Shown: positions 18,541 through 27,676 of the stretch, in pieces
Layout of the letters: each line of letters begins with the position of its first letter
Numbering within the stretch: position 1 is the first letter of the stretch
Source of the DNA: Bordetella parapertussis
Lineage (GTDB): Bacteria > Pseudomonadota > Gammaproteobacteria > Burkholderiales > JACQAP01
Reading direction: 5' to 3'
DNA length: 45,485 nt
NCBI GenBank assembly: GCA_945900965.1
Contig: CAMDKM010000028.1
Span: forward strand, 1-45,485
The notes under the pieces: model-generated
What the model was told of the DNA's origin: nothing
Seen by the model: only the letters and a program-made list of their open reading frames with translations
Database searches by the model: none
Program-made: the position numbers and the translations under genes

Positions 18541-19485
18541 ATGACCCGCGCGGTGGTATTTGCGTATCACGACGTCGGCGTGCGCTGCCTGCAAACGCTG
18601 CTGGGAGGCGGCATCGAAGTCCCGCTGGTGATGACGCACCGGGACAACCCGTCGGAGAATATCTGGTTTGCCAGCGTGGCCGATCTGGCGCGCCGCCACG
18701 CTATCCCGACGCTGTTTCCCGATGACCCAAACCTGCCGCAGGTGGCCCAACGCATCGCGGCGGCGCAACCTGACTTCATCTTCTCATTCTACTATCGCCA
18801 CATGTTGGGCACAGCACTGCTGTCATGCGCGACCCGGGGCGCGCTCAATGTCCACGGCTCCCTGCTGCCCAAATACCGCGGGCGAGTGCCCGTGAACTGG
18901 GCGCTCGTTCACGGCGAAAAACAAACCGGTGCCACCCTTCACTACATGGTGGAAAAGCCCGATGCCGGCGATATCGTCGATCAGCAAGCGGTGCCGATCC
19001 TGCCCGACGATACGGCGCTCGACGTATTCCGCAAGGTCTGTGTCGCCGCCGAGATGGTGCTTCACCGCAGTCTGCCGGCGCTGGTTGCCGGCAACGCGGC
19101 GCGTCTCCCGCAGGATTTGGGCAAGGGCAGTTATTTTGGCGGCCGCAAGCCCGAGGATGGATGCATCGATTGGCAATCTCCCGCGGCGGTAGTGCACAAT
19201 CTGGTGCGTGCCGTGGCCCCGCCCTATCCGGGCGCCTTTACGACCATAGGTGGCAGATCCGTGCGGTTGCTGCGTACGCTGTTGCAGCCCGGGCGCCGCG
19301 GACCCTGTGCACGGCCTTCCCTGTACTGCGCAGCGGATCGCTGGTATGCCCAATGCGGCGACGCGGGGGTATTGCGGATCGTGGAGTTGGAACTGGAAGG
19401 CAGCATACTGACGGACGAAGGAATCGGCTCGACCTTTGGAAAAGCGCCGATCGCCCTGCTGTCCAACACCCTGGAAAATGCATGA
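18541..19485 (+). CDS. arnA: UDP-Ara4N formyltransferase (ArnA N-terminal half)
   Basis: Formylates UDP-Ara4N from 10-formyltetrahydrofolate, pulling the pathway forward. The catalytic triad matches E. coli ArnA closely: Asn103 and His105 in NVHGSLLPKYRGR and Asp141 in DAGDIVDQ. The domain ends at about residue 300. In Enterobacteriaceae this domain is fused to the decarboxylase; here it is a separate gene whose TGA overlaps the ATG of the next gene, so the pair probably still assembles. The split resembles the two-gene arrangement reported in Burkholderia. Confidence 0.93.
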   Translation: MTRAVVFAYHDVGVRCLQTLLGGGIEVPLVMTHRDNPSENIWFASVADLARRHAIPTLFPDDPNLPQVAQRIAAAQPDFIFSFYYRHMLGTALLSCATRGALNVHGSLLPKYRGRVPVNWALVHGEKQTGATLHYMVEKPDAGDIVDQQAVPILPDDTALDVFRKVCVAAEMVLHRSLPALVAGNAARLPQDLGKGSYFGGRKPEDGCIDWQSPAAVVHNLVRAVAPPYPGAFTTIGGRSVRLLRTLLQPGRRGPCARPSLYCAADRWYAQCGDAGVLRIVELELEGSILTDEGIGSTFGKAPIALLSNTLENA

Positions 19486-20525
19486 AAAAAATACTGATAC
19501 TGGGCGTCAATGGCTTTATCGGCCATCACCTGTCGAAGCGAATTTTGGCCACGACGGACTGGGAAGTGTTCGGCATGGATATGCAATCCGAACGTGTCGC
19601 CGATCTGCTCGACCACAAGCGCTTTCATTTTTTCGAAGGCGATATCACCATCAACAAGGAGTGGATCGAATACCACATCCGCAAGTGCGACGTGATTCTA
19701 CCCCTGGTGGCAATCGCCACACCGGCGACCTACGTGAAGGAACCGCTGCGAGTCTTCGAGCTGGATTTCGAGGCCAACCTGCCAATCGTGCGCTCCTGCG
19801 TCAAACACCATAAGCGCATTATTTTTCCCTCCACCTCGGAGGTCTATGGCATGTGCACGGACGGCGAATTCGATCCGGACAACTCGGACCTGATTTATGG
19901 CCCGATCAACAAGCCGCGCTGGATTTATGCCTGCTCGAAACAACTGATGGACCGGGTGATCGCCGCCTATGGCCAGCAGGAAGGGCTCGACTACACCCTA
20001 TTCCGGCCTTTCAACTGGATTGGCGCGGGGCTGGATTCCATTCACACGCCCAAGGAAGGCAGCTCACGGGTCATCACCCAGTTTTTCGGCCATATCGTGC
20101 GCGGGGAATCCATTCAATTGGTCGATGGCGGGCAGCAGAAACGCGCGTTCACCTATATCGACGACGGCATCGATGCCTTGCTAAAAATCATCGCCAACAA
20201 AAATGGCATCGCCGCTGGAAAAATCTACAATATCGGCAACCCGCGCAATAACTACTCGGTACGCGAACTGGCGCAAATGATGATCGAACTGGCCCTGACC
20301 TACCCCGAATACCAGGCTGCGGCACGCCAGGTCAAAACAGTGGCCATCACGGCCAACTCCTATTATGGAGCGGGCTACCAGGATGTGCAGAATCGCGTGC
20401 CGAAAATCGACAATACGCGTCAGGATCTGGATTGGGAGCCGGGCGTGGATATGAAAACCGCGCTGAAGAACATTTTCGATGCCTATCGAACCCACGTTGC
20501 GGAAGCCAGAGAGTTGCTAAACTGA
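19482..20525 (+). CDS. UDP-glucuronate oxidative decarboxylase (ArnA C-terminal half)
   Basis: Extended short-chain dehydrogenase that oxidises and decarboxylates UDP-glucuronate to UDP-Ara4O with NAD+. The Rossmann start is ILGVNGFIGHHL. The active-site segment is STSEVYG (117-123, with Ser and Glu equivalent to ArnA Ser433/Glu434), Tyr149-x3-Lys153 is in YACSKQ, and an Arg in QQKRAFTYIDDG corresponds to ArnA Arg619. These residues separate it from ordinary epimerases. The length, 347, equals the E. coli ArnA C-terminal half. It makes the committed precursor of the pathway. Confidence 0.93.
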   Translation: MKKILILGVNGFIGHHLSKRILATTDWEVFGMDMQSERVADLLDHKRFHFFEGDITINKEWIEYHIRKCDVILPLVAIATPATYVKEPLRVFELDFEANLPIVRSCVKHHKRIIFPSTSEVYGMCTDGEFDPDNSDLIYGPINKPRWIYACSKQLMDRVIAAYGQQEGLDYTLFRPFNWIGAGLDSIHTPKEGSSRVITQFFGHIVRGESIQLVDGGQQKRAFTYIDDGIDALLKIIANKNGIAAGKIYNIGNPRNNYSVRELAQMMIELALTYPEYQAAARQVKTVAITANSYYGAGYQDVQNRVPKIDNTRQDLDWEPGVDMKTALKNIFDAYRTHVAEARELLN

Positions 20526-20527
20526 AG

Positions 20528-21448
20528 ATGAAGCTGGCATTAAAAATCGATGTCGACACTTACCGTGGCACGCGCGAAGGTGTGCCGCGCCTGGTCGAAA
20601 TGCTCAAGGCGCAAGGCGCCGGTGCAACTTTTCTGTTCAGCCTCGGCCCGGATCATACCGGTCGGGCGATCAAACGGATTTTCCGGCTGGGCTTTCTGGG
20701 CAAGGTGCGGCGCACATCCGTGTTGAAACACTATGGCATCAAAACGCTGCTCTACGGAACGCTGCTGCCGGGCCCCGATATTGGCCGTCGTTGTGCCGAC
20801 GAAATGCGCACCGCGCGCGATGCCGGTTTCGAGGTCGGCATCCACACCTGGGACCACGTGCTTTGGCAAGACCGGGTAGGCGACGCATCCGCTCAATGGA
20901 CGCAACACCAGATGACGCTCGCCTGCGAACGCTTTCAGGAAATATTCGGCGAACCGGCACGGGTGCACGGTGCCGCCGGATGGCAAATGAACCGCTATGC
21001 CTATCGCCTCACCCAGCGACTGGGCTTCAGCTATGCCTCGGATACTCGCGGGAGCATGCCCTTCATCCCCATTTATCAGGGAGAGATCATCGCCTGCCCG
21101 CAGTTGCCCACCACGCTTCCCACCCTGGACGAGCTGATTGGTAGCAACGGCTTAACGACCGACAACGTCGCGGAACATTTGCTTGAACTCACCAGCGCTC
21201 GTTCACCGGCCGGTCACGTCTATACCCTTCACGCAGAGCTGGAGGGCATGCGTCTGGCGCCGGTGTTCGAAAAACTCCTCTCTGGCTGGCGCAAGCAAGG
21301 TTATGAGCTGTGCTCCCTGAATCGGTATGTGGAATCGCTGGTGGTGAAGGATTTGCCGCGCCACGAAGCCGCCTCGGGCAGCGTCGAGGGTCGCGGCGGC
21401 GCGCTCGCCGTTCAGGGTCGTGAATTTCTGACCACGGCAGCGGCATGA
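20528..21448 (+). CDS. arnD: deformylase, polysaccharide-deacetylase family (ArnD-like)
   Basis: Removes the formyl group from undecaprenyl-P-Ara4FN before flipping. It starts at once with the NodB-type motif LKIDVDTYRGTREGVPRL (metal-binding Asp pair). GFEVGIHTWDHVLWQD supplies the His metal ligands, and VHGAAGWQMN and HAELEGMR follow as in ArnD. Length is 306 residues; E. coli ArnD is 296. Only two bases separate the preceding stop and ATG 20528. It is the last gene of the arn run; a 50-nt gap to bcp follows. Confidence 0.93.
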   Translation: MKLALKIDVDTYRGTREGVPRLVEMLKAQGAGATFLFSLGPDHTGRAIKRIFRLGFLGKVRRTSVLKHYGIKTLLYGTLLPGPDIGRRCADEMRTARDAGFEVGIHTWDHVLWQDRVGDASAQWTQHQMTLACERFQEIFGEPARVHGAAGWQMNRYAYRLTQRLGFSYASDTRGSMPFIPIYQGEIIACPQLPTTLPTLDELIGSNGLTTDNVAEHLLELTSARSPAGHVYTLHAELEGMRLAPVFEKLLSGWRKQGYELCSLNRYVESLVVKDLPRHEAASGSVEGRGGALAVQGREFLTTAAA

Positions 21449-21498
21449 ACGCCTTCGCTTGCCTCCGACGCCGGTTTCGGTAAACAATCCGGACCATT

Positions 21499-21966
21499 AT
21501 GGAAACTTCGCTGCTCGGCCTCCAGGTCCCCGATTTCGAAATTGCCTCGACCGGCAACACGAGCTTCAGGCTTTCCGGTTGCCGGGGCAGTCCTCTGGTC
21601 ATTTACTTCTATCCCAAGGACAACACCCCCGGTTGTACTACGGAGGGTCAGCAGTTCCGCGATTTGTTCGCGGAGTTCCGCAAACTCGACTGCGCCGTCG
21701 TGGGCGTTTCGCGGGATAGCCTGAAATCGCACGAAGGCTTCAAGGCGAAAATGAGTTTTCCGTTCGAGCTGCTGTCCGATGCCGACGAGAAGGCCTGCAA
21801 TCTGTTCGGTGTCATCAAAATGAAAAACATGTATGGCAAACAGGTGCGTGGCATTGAGCGCAGCACCTTTGTCATCGATGGCCAGGGCATGGTGCGGGCG
21901 CAATGGCGCGGCGTCAAAGTACCCGGCCATGCCCAGGAGGTGCTGGAATTCGCAAAATCTCTCTAA
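21499..21966 (+). CDS. bcp: thioredoxin-dependent peroxiredoxin, Bcp/PrxQ family
   Basis: Reduces hydrogen peroxide and organic peroxides. The peroxidatic Cys46 sits in YPKDNTPGCTTEGQQFRD. The resolving Cys expected five residues later is Gln51, so this is either a 1-Cys form or uses another Cys (in LDCAVV or KACNLF). The remaining fold marks (VVGVSRDSLKSHEGF, RSTFVIDGQG) are normal, and 155 residues is the standard length. It is followed by the PIN-PhoH gene, a common betaproteobacterial pair. Confidence 0.93.
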   Translation: METSLLGLQVPDFEIASTGNTSFRLSGCRGSPLVIYFYPKDNTPGCTTEGQQFRDLFAEFRKLDCAVVGVSRDSLKSHEGFKAKMSFPFELLSDADEKACNLFGVIKMKNMYGKQVRGIERSTFVIDGQGMVRAQWRGVKVPGHAQEVLEFAKSL

Positions 21967-22058
21967 ACTACGACAGGAGTCTTGATGGTCCTTCGACGGA
22001 GTAATCCGCAGCCGTTCGTTTGCATGTTTTCCCTAGACCGTCTTTCCCGGGGCAACCC

Positions 22059-23486
22059 ATGACTCCGCGCAAATCCGCTCCTACCCTCGTTACCCAGCTT
22101 CATCCCCACCCCAAGCTGTTTGTCCTCGATACCAACGTGCTGATGCACGATCCGACCAGTCTGTTCCGTTTTCAGGAACACGACGTGTATTTGCCGATGG
22201 CCACCCTGGAGGAACTCGACTCGAACAAAAAAGGCATGTCAGAAGTGTCGCGCAATGCCCGTCAGGCAAGCCGGTTTCTGGACGAAATAGTCTCGCCGGT
22301 CACCGGCGACATTGCCAATGGCATTCCGCTGGCCGGCTTCGGCGCCAAGGAAGCGACCGGCCGGCTGTTTTTGCAGACCGAGGCAATCGACTATCCCCTG
22401 CCTGCGAGCATGGCCTCGGGCAAGGCGGACAATCAGATTATCGGGGTAGTCAAACACCTGCAGGATGCCCGCGACAAACGCCAGGTGATTTTGGTCAGCA
22501 AGGACATCAACATGCGCATCAAGGCGCGTGCGCTGGGACTGGCGGCGGAGGACTATTTCAGCGACAAGGTCCTGGAAGACACCGATTTGCTCTATACCGG
22601 CACACGCGCGCTGCCGGCGGATTTTTGGGACACTCACGGGCGCGAAATGGAATCCTGGCAGCAGGAGGGTCGCACCTTCTATCGGATTCACGGTCCCCTG
22701 TGCGACAGTCTGATGGTGAATGAGTTTGTCCATCTCGAAGCCGACAAGCCGTTTTTTGCCCAGGTGCGGGAGCAAAGCGGCAAGACCGCGATCCTGCAAA
22801 CCATCCGCGACTTCAGCCACCAGAAAAACAATGTCTGGGGCATCACGGCTCGCAATCGGGAACAGAATTTCGCTCTCAATCTGCTGATGAACCCGCAGAC
22901 CGACTTCGTCACCCTGCTGGGACAAGCCGGCACCGGCAAGACCCTGCTGACCTTGGCCGCGGGGCTGATGCAGACCCTGGAGGACAAGGTCTATTCGGAA
23001 ATCATCATGACCCGGGTGACCGTCCCGGTGGGCGAAGACATCGGCTTTTTGCCCGGCACCGAGGAAGAAAAAATGACGCCCTGGATGGGCGCCCTCGAAG
23101 ACAACTTGGACGTGCTCAACAAAACCGACGACGAAGCCGGCGAATGGGGCCGGGCCGCCACCCGCGATCTCATCCGCTCGCGGATCAAGGTCAAATCGCT
23201 CAACTTCATGCGGGGGCGCACCTTCCTCAACAAATTCCTCATCATCGACGAAGCACAAAACCTGACGCCGAAACAGATGAAAACCCTCGTCACCCGCGCC
23301 GGGCCGGGCACCAAAGTCGTCTGCCTGGGCAACATTTCCCAGATCGACACGCCCTATCTGACCGAAGGCAGTTCCGGGTTGACCTACGTGGTGGATCGTT
23401 TCAAGGGTTGGGCGCACAGCGGCCACGTCACGCTGATGCGAGGCGAACGATCGCGTTTGGCGGACCATGCCGCCGAGGTGCTTTAG
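22059..23486 (+). CDS. PIN domain-PhoH ATPase fusion
   Basis: Two-domain protein (PhoH2/YlaK type). The N-terminal PIN ribonuclease domain (about 18-165) has the acidic residues LDTNVLMHD, PMATLEELDSNKK, KADNQIIG and VSKDINMRIKA. The C-terminal PhoH P-loop ATPase has GQAGTGKT (about 288-295) and LIIDEAQN (about 393-400), with a QIDTPY sensor region. Relatives in mycobacteria are sequence-specific RNA helicase/RNases paired with an antitoxin; no antitoxin partner is visible here. ATG 22059 is chosen with CGGGG upstream; a TTG at 22020 is unlikely. Confidence 0.92.
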   Translation: MTPRKSAPTLVTQLHPHPKLFVLDTNVLMHDPTSLFRFQEHDVYLPMATLEELDSNKKGMSEVSRNARQASRFLDEIVSPVTGDIANGIPLAGFGAKEATGRLFLQTEAIDYPLPASMASGKADNQIIGVVKHLQDARDKRQVILVSKDINMRIKARALGLAAEDYFSDKVLEDTDLLYTGTRALPADFWDTHGREMESWQQEGRTFYRIHGPLCDSLMVNEFVHLEADKPFFAQVREQSGKTAILQTIRDFSHQKNNVWGITARNREQNFALNLLMNPQTDFVTLLGQAGTGKTLLTLAAGLMQTLEDKVYSEIIMTRVTVPVGEDIGFLPGTEEEKMTPWMGALEDNLDVLNKTDDEAGEWGRAATRDLIRSRIKVKSLNFMRGRTFLNKFLIIDEAQNLTPKQMKTLVTRAGPGTKVVCLGNISQIDTPYLTEGSSGLTYVVDRFKGWAHSGHVTLMRGERSRLADHAAEVL

Positions 23487-23527
23487 CCAGGTTATACGCT
23501 TCGAAAACGGGCCAGGATGGCCCCGGC

Positions 23528-23557
23528 ATTGCAGGACAGAGAGCGAGGGCATAAACT
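23528..23557 (+). promoter_or_regulatory. candidate sigma70 promoter before the FimV-like gene
   Basis: TTGCAG (23529-23534) and TAAACT (23552-23557) are spaced by 17 bp. The start site would fall about 23564, which leaves either a very short leader to a TTG/GTG start or a leader of about 120 nt to ATG 23687. Confidence 0.4.
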
Positions 23558-23572
23558 AGCGGCTACCATGGA

Positions 23573-25384
23573 TTGTGCGTGGCAACCGTTTCGTCACAAC
23601 ATATAGCTCCTCTTCGAAATATCGTCGGCGCGTGCCCTCGCAGGCCGCTTTCTCCTCCGTTATCTAGACTGTGGATACGGCACGGGATGGCGTCGCTCGT
23701 TTTGCTGTCCTCGATGATGAAGTTCGCCTACGCGGTGGATCTGCCAGGACTGACTGTGCAATCCCGACAAGGGCAAGCACTGCGAGCCGAGGCCGGTCTG
23801 TCTGCGTTGCCCGAGGAGAAGATCACGACCGCGTGCCTCGCGCTGGGCTCGGCCGCGGACGCACCTTATGCCGATTATCCGGTTCTCGATCAAGCGACGC
23901 TCAGACTTGATCCCACCGGCACCAAAATCGAGATTCGCGGCGCAACACCGATTCACTCTCCTGGTCTGGAGATTGTTCTGCGCGTCCAGTGCCCCGATGC
24001 CGCTCTTTACGCAAAAATTTTTCGGGTACTGATTCCGCCCGCCACCCAGGCGGCGCCCTCGAAACGGCGCGGATATCGTCTGCGCATCGCGCAAGGCGAA
24101 ACTCTGGAAGACATCGCCAGGATGTTACTTCCGAAACAATACGAACTTCGCGAATCGCTGATCCGCCAGACAATCGCGGGGAATCCCGCGGCATTTCCCG
24201 AGGGTAAGGAAAGGGACGTGGCGGCCGGCACGGTCTTGTGGTTCCCCGACTTGCGGGACGTGAACAGCGGCGCATCCCGAACCCAGGTTGCGCAGCCGCG
24301 TTTGTCCAAGCCGAAAACGAAGCGAGTCGAGGCAAGGCCCGTTCGACCGGCTGTTGCGAAATCCGCCGGCAACCGCATTCCTGCGGAACCGATCAATCTT
24401 CGACGGGCACTGAAGCTCGGAGAGCAGCCCGGGCCGGCCGAATGCCGCACCCTGGCGAAACTCTGTGGGACGGATTCCGCTGTTCTTGTCAGCCTGCCAA
24501 AAAATCTGCCGGCGGGCGCACATCGTGACGTCGTGCCGCTGCTGCGGCAAGAAGGGTTCGATGCCCAGATCCTTCGTCTCGAACAATCACTGGCGATACT
24601 GGCCAACTCCATCGCCACGACGTCACCCAGCCGTGCGCCCGAGTCCATGTCGGCTCTTCCGACAACTACTCAGAGCCCGCCACCGGTCGTGCCGCATCCC
24701 TGGGTGAATTGGCTGGTAGCGGCTTTGATTGCGCTGATTGCCGCCGCAGCCGGATTTGGGCTGGGACGCAGGAAAGTTCGGCCAGAGCGTCGGGAGCCCT
24801 TTGTCGTGCCGCCCGTCGATGAGAAACTCAATCTCATGCTGGTCACGGCGGCCGATGCCATGCGCGATTTCGAGAACACCCGGGATCCCTCCCGCGCCGG
24901 CAGGCGAAGAAGCGATGCCACGACCCCGTGGGCGCCACTGACGGATGTTTTAGACGCCGCTGCACCCGCCGCAACTGGACTGTCGGCAACGGCACCTGCC
25001 CCGGCCGGCATGGCCCCTATAGTGTTCACCGCCGCGGAATCCCTCCGCGACATACTCGCCACCCAACCGGTGAACGCGCCCCGAGTTGAACGCATCGATA
25101 CGGCGACAAACGAAATCGGATTATCCGGGGAGGAATCCTTCGAAATCGACCAGGCAATGGATGGCAGCGGCGCCCTGCTCGACGATGTGGATCGCTTCAT
25201 AGCAACAGGAGATTTTCAGAATGCAATCACCCTGCTCCAATACCGCGTGCAACAGGAGCCCTTGAATCGGTCGGCCTGGATCAAATTGCTGGGGGTGTAT
25301 CGCAAGGCAAAAATGGATGCGGATCTGGACGCCACGATTCGTGAATTCAGAACTTACTTCCCGCGCAATACTTCTACCGATTAA
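23573..25384 (+). CDS. FimV-like LysM/TPR inner membrane protein
   Basis: Resembles FimV/pilus-assembly and cell-pole proteins that bind peptidoglycan. The secretion segment MASLVLLSSMMKFAYA ends before VDLPGLTVQSRQGQALRAE, a FimV-type N-terminal domain. A LysM-like motif follows (GETLEDIARMLLPKQY ... GTVLWFP), then a linker, one membrane helix (WLVAALIALIAAAAGFGLG, about residues 382-400), a low-complexity cytoplasmic region, and a TPR-like C-terminal domain (DVDRFIATGDFQNAITLL ... LLGVYRKAK). The start is unclear: TTG 23573 and GTG 23579 give a long n-region, ATG 23687 a very short one. The true role (twitching, polarity or cell wall) is not shown by neighbours. Confidence 0.75.
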   Translation: MCVATVSSQHIAPLRNIVGACPRRPLSPPLSRLWIRHGMASLVLLSSMMKFAYAVDLPGLTVQSRQGQALRAEAGLSALPEEKITTACLALGSAADAPYADYPVLDQATLRLDPTGTKIEIRGATPIHSPGLEIVLRVQCPDAALYAKIFRVLIPPATQAAPSKRRGYRLRIAQGETLEDIARMLLPKQYELRESLIRQTIAGNPAAFPEGKERDVAAGTVLWFPDLRDVNSGASRTQVAQPRLSKPKTKRVEARPVRPAVAKSAGNRIPAEPINLRRALKLGEQPGPAECRTLAKLCGTDSAVLVSLPKNLPAGAHRDVVPLLRQEGFDAQILRLEQSLAILANSIATTSPSRAPESMSALPTTTQSPPPVVPHPWVNWLVAALIALIAAAAGFGLGRRKVRPERREPFVVPPVDEKLNLMLVTAADAMRDFENTRDPSRAGRRRSDATTPWAPLTDVLDAAAPAATGLSATAPAPAGMAPIVFTAAESLRDILATQPVNAPRVERIDTATNEIGLSGEESFEIDQAMDGSGALLDDVDRFIATGDFQNAITLLQYRVQQEPLNRSAWIKLLGVYRKAKMDADLDATIREFRTYFPRNTSTD

Positions 25385-25408
25385 CCCGAAACCGACATTC
25401 AGCTACAG

Positions 25409-25525
25409 AGATCACAGAGAACACAGAGAAATTTCAGGAATTGGATCAGCGTACTTCGCTCACCAAATGGGTGAGTATGCAAAACAACTTACCTTCTTGA
25501 TTTTCCTTTGTGTCCTCTGTGGAAA
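25409..25525. repeat. inverted-repeat element (CACAGAG type) between convergent genes
   Basis: The left arm CACAGAGAACACAGAGAAAT (25413-25432) and the reverse complement of 25502-25521 match at 16 of 20 positions. Between them is a 6-bp stem CTCACC/GGTGAG (25459-25475). It occupies the gap between the 3' ends of the FimV-like gene and dnaB. Confidence 0.75.
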
Positions 25526-25548
25526 AAGTTTTTTAGGTTTACCGTCGC

Positions 25549-26937
25549 TCAGAAGCGGCCCGGGTCGGCAAAGTTCGCGAAGCGCGTATATTCGCCCTGA
25601 AATACCAGCGTCACTGTCCCGATGGGGCCGTTTCTCTGTTTGCCGATGATCACTTCGGCCTTGCCCTTGTCCGGAGAATCCGGGTTGTAGACTTCATCGC
25701 GATAGATAAAAAGAATCACGTCCGCGTCCTGTTCGATGGCGCCCGATTCACGAAGGTCCGACATCACCGGACGTTTGCTGGGACGTTGCTCCAGACTGCG
25801 GTTCAATTGCGATAACGCAATAACGGGAACGCTCAATTCCTTGGCCAGCGCCTTGAGCGAGCGCGAAATTTCGGAAATTTCGGTGGCGCGGTTTTCACCC
25901 TGGGAACTGGCCGACATCAACTGAATGTAATCGATCACGATCAGGCCGAGTTTTCCGTACTGCCTGTGCAGCCTGCGAGCGCGGGCTCGCAACTCCAATG
26001 CATTCAACGCGGCGGTTTCGTCGATATGAATCGGGGCATCGTTGAGCCGCCCCACCGCGTCGGTCAGCCGTCGCCAGTCTTCGTCCGCCAGCCGTCCGGT
26101 GCGCAACTTGTGCTGATCGAGTTTGCCCACACTGCCGAGCATTCTCATCACTAATTGAGAGCCGGACATTTCCATCGAGAATATGCCCACCGGCAACTTG
26201 GAATCCAGCGCGACATGTTCAGCCATGTTCAGCGCCAGCGAAGTTTTTCCCATGCTCGGCCGTCCCGCCACAATCACCAGGTCGCCCGGCTGCAAGCCCG
26301 AGGTCATGCGATCCAGGTCGGTAAAACCGGTGGGTACGCCGGTGACGTCGGAAGGATTGTCCCGGTTGTAGAGCAGATCGATTCGCTCGACCGCCTGGGT
26401 CAGCAGAGGCTGAATGTCCACGAAACCTTGCCGGCCGCGAGCGCCTTCTTCCGAAATCGCAAAGACCTTCGACTCCGCCTCGTCCAGCAGTTGGCCGGCT
26501 TCCCGCCCCATGGGGTTGTAGGCGCCGTCGGCGATTTCGGTGCCGACCTCGGCAAGTTTTCGCATCACCGAGCGCTCGCGAACTATTTCCGCATAACGCC
26601 GGATATTGGCCGCCGAGGGCGTGTTCTGCGACAAGGCGCCCAGATAGGCAAGCCCGCCAACACCTTCCAGCTCCTTGGTGCTTTCGAGACTCTCGGCCAC
26701 AGTGATGACGTCCGCCGGCCGGGAATGGCCGATGAGCTTTGAGATATGGCGATAGATCAGCCGATGGTCGCCACGGTAAAAATCCGACTCGCCAATGAAG
26801 TCCGCGATCTTGTCCCAGGCCGTGTTATCCAGCAGCAGGCCGCCCAGCACCGATTGTTCGGCCTCCACCGAATGCGGCGGCAGGCGGATCAACTCCACCT
26901 GACTATCGGTTTGCCGCTGGGCCGCGAATTGAGCCAT
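25549..26937 (-). CDS. dnaB: replicative DNA helicase
   Basis: Hexameric helicase that unwinds DNA ahead of the replisome. The N-terminal primase-binding domain begins PPHSVEAEQSVLGGLLLD (about 20-38). The RecA-like C-terminal domain carries Walker A AGRPSMGKTS (about 224-233), Walker B LIVIDYIQLMS, and the H4 and arginine-finger region (DLRESGAIEQDADVI, GKQRNGP). 462 residues is normal for Betaproteobacteria. ATG 26937 is the natural start. In related genomes dnaB usually follows rplI directly; here it is about 4.5 kb away on the same strand. Confidence 0.98.
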   Translation of the reverse strand: MAQFAAQRQTDSQVELIRLPPHSVEAEQSVLGGLLLDNTAWDKIADFIGESDFYRGDHRLIYRHISKLIGHSRPADVITVAESLESTKELEGVGGLAYLGALSQNTPSAANIRRYAEIVRERSVMRKLAEVGTEIADGAYNPMGREAGQLLDEAESKVFAISEEGARGRQGFVDIQPLLTQAVERIDLLYNRDNPSDVTGVPTGFTDLDRMTSGLQPGDLVIVAGRPSMGKTSLALNMAEHVALDSKLPVGIFSMEMSGSQLVMRMLGSVGKLDQHKLRTGRLADEDWRRLTDAVGRLNDAPIHIDETAALNALELRARARRLHRQYGKLGLIVIDYIQLMSASSQGENRATEISEISRSLKALAKELSVPVIALSQLNRSLEQRPSKRPVMSDLRESGAIEQDADVILFIYRDEVYNPDSPDKGKAEVIIGKQRNGPIGTVTLVFQGEYTRFANFADPGRF

Positions 26938-27523
26938 CGTTATTGATTTTGTGGGAGATTTTTTCCAGGCGACGGAAACTATCGCCGGGCTGACAATCTA
27001 TCCTAAAACAATCAGCAGAACCACCGAGGGATGATAGAAGACAAAACCCAGAAGGCGCGCTTGGGCGCCATGCGCACGCTCGGTCAATCTCGATGCATCA
27101 CCTACCTGGTTATCCTGCGTCGCTTCCTTACGCAAGACTGGCGCGCGGACATGATCCGGATGGATTGGACGATGGCCGGAAGCAGGCTACCCGATCAAGG
27201 ACCGGTTCATAAGGCCACGGCACGCAATTCTTCAAACATGGCTTCGCCAAACTTGCATTGCAAAATTGTAACAACCAAGCGGACCTGCAAGACATCGCGT
27301 TCGTTTGCTCTAATATCTTCTTTCGACCAACTGAAACAATCGAAGCGTGACGTTGATGTCCTAAAGACATTTTAAGAATGCGATGCCAGTTATTTTCGCC
27401 AACCTCCGCCCGCAAGACTGTGGCCTCGACCCGGTGCGGTGTGCACAGCCTCTGCAGCGACGCCGAGACTGACGAAAGCGACTTGGCAACGGATGACTGC
27501 ATGAGTCATCGAGTGATGAGACA
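26938..27523. other. intergenic, no convincing gene
   Basis: About 590 bp upstream of dnaB. Open frames at 27031-27375 (+) and 27128-27502 (-) have random-looking composition, no family similarity and no good ribosome site, so they are not called. An imperfect dyad GATGACT-GCATG-AGTCATC lies at 27492-27510. The dnaB promoter should be near 26940-27010 but no clear pair of hexamers stands out. Confidence 0.5.
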
Positions 27524-27650
27524 GACGAGGAACAAGGGGTGGAGCAGTCCAGAAACTGGTGTCGGAGCGCCGAAAAGTGGCGCGCAGCATGTTCTGCGCC
27601 GTTTAGCGATCACCGATCACCCTTCACGCCTTCGCCATTCACTCAGCCAG
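27524..27650 (-). repeat. dispersed repeat family R1, copy B
   Basis: Read on the minus strand it has GAAGGCGTGAAGGGTGATCGG, then CTGCGCGCCACTTTTCGGCG with CTCC, then CTCCACCCCTTGTTCCTCG. This is the same module order as the copies at 7293 and 31250. About 19 bp are inserted between the hairpin and the last module. It lies directly after the mlaF-like stop. Confidence 0.7.
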
Positions 27651-27676
27651 GCATTGGCCACACGTTTTACGCTGCT

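Noticed and set aside
22239-23552. 437-codon open frame on the minus strand
   Set aside because: Antisense of the PIN-PhoH gene, whose motifs are unmistakable; the antisense product has no recognisable domain.
27031-27502. Two overlapping frames (114 and 124 codons) upstream of dnaB
   Set aside because: Composition looks random, no ribosome site, no family; treated as non-coding.
27524-27676. Start of mlaE after mlaF
   Set aside because: No frame resembling the MlaE permease; the sequence is a copy of repeat R1.
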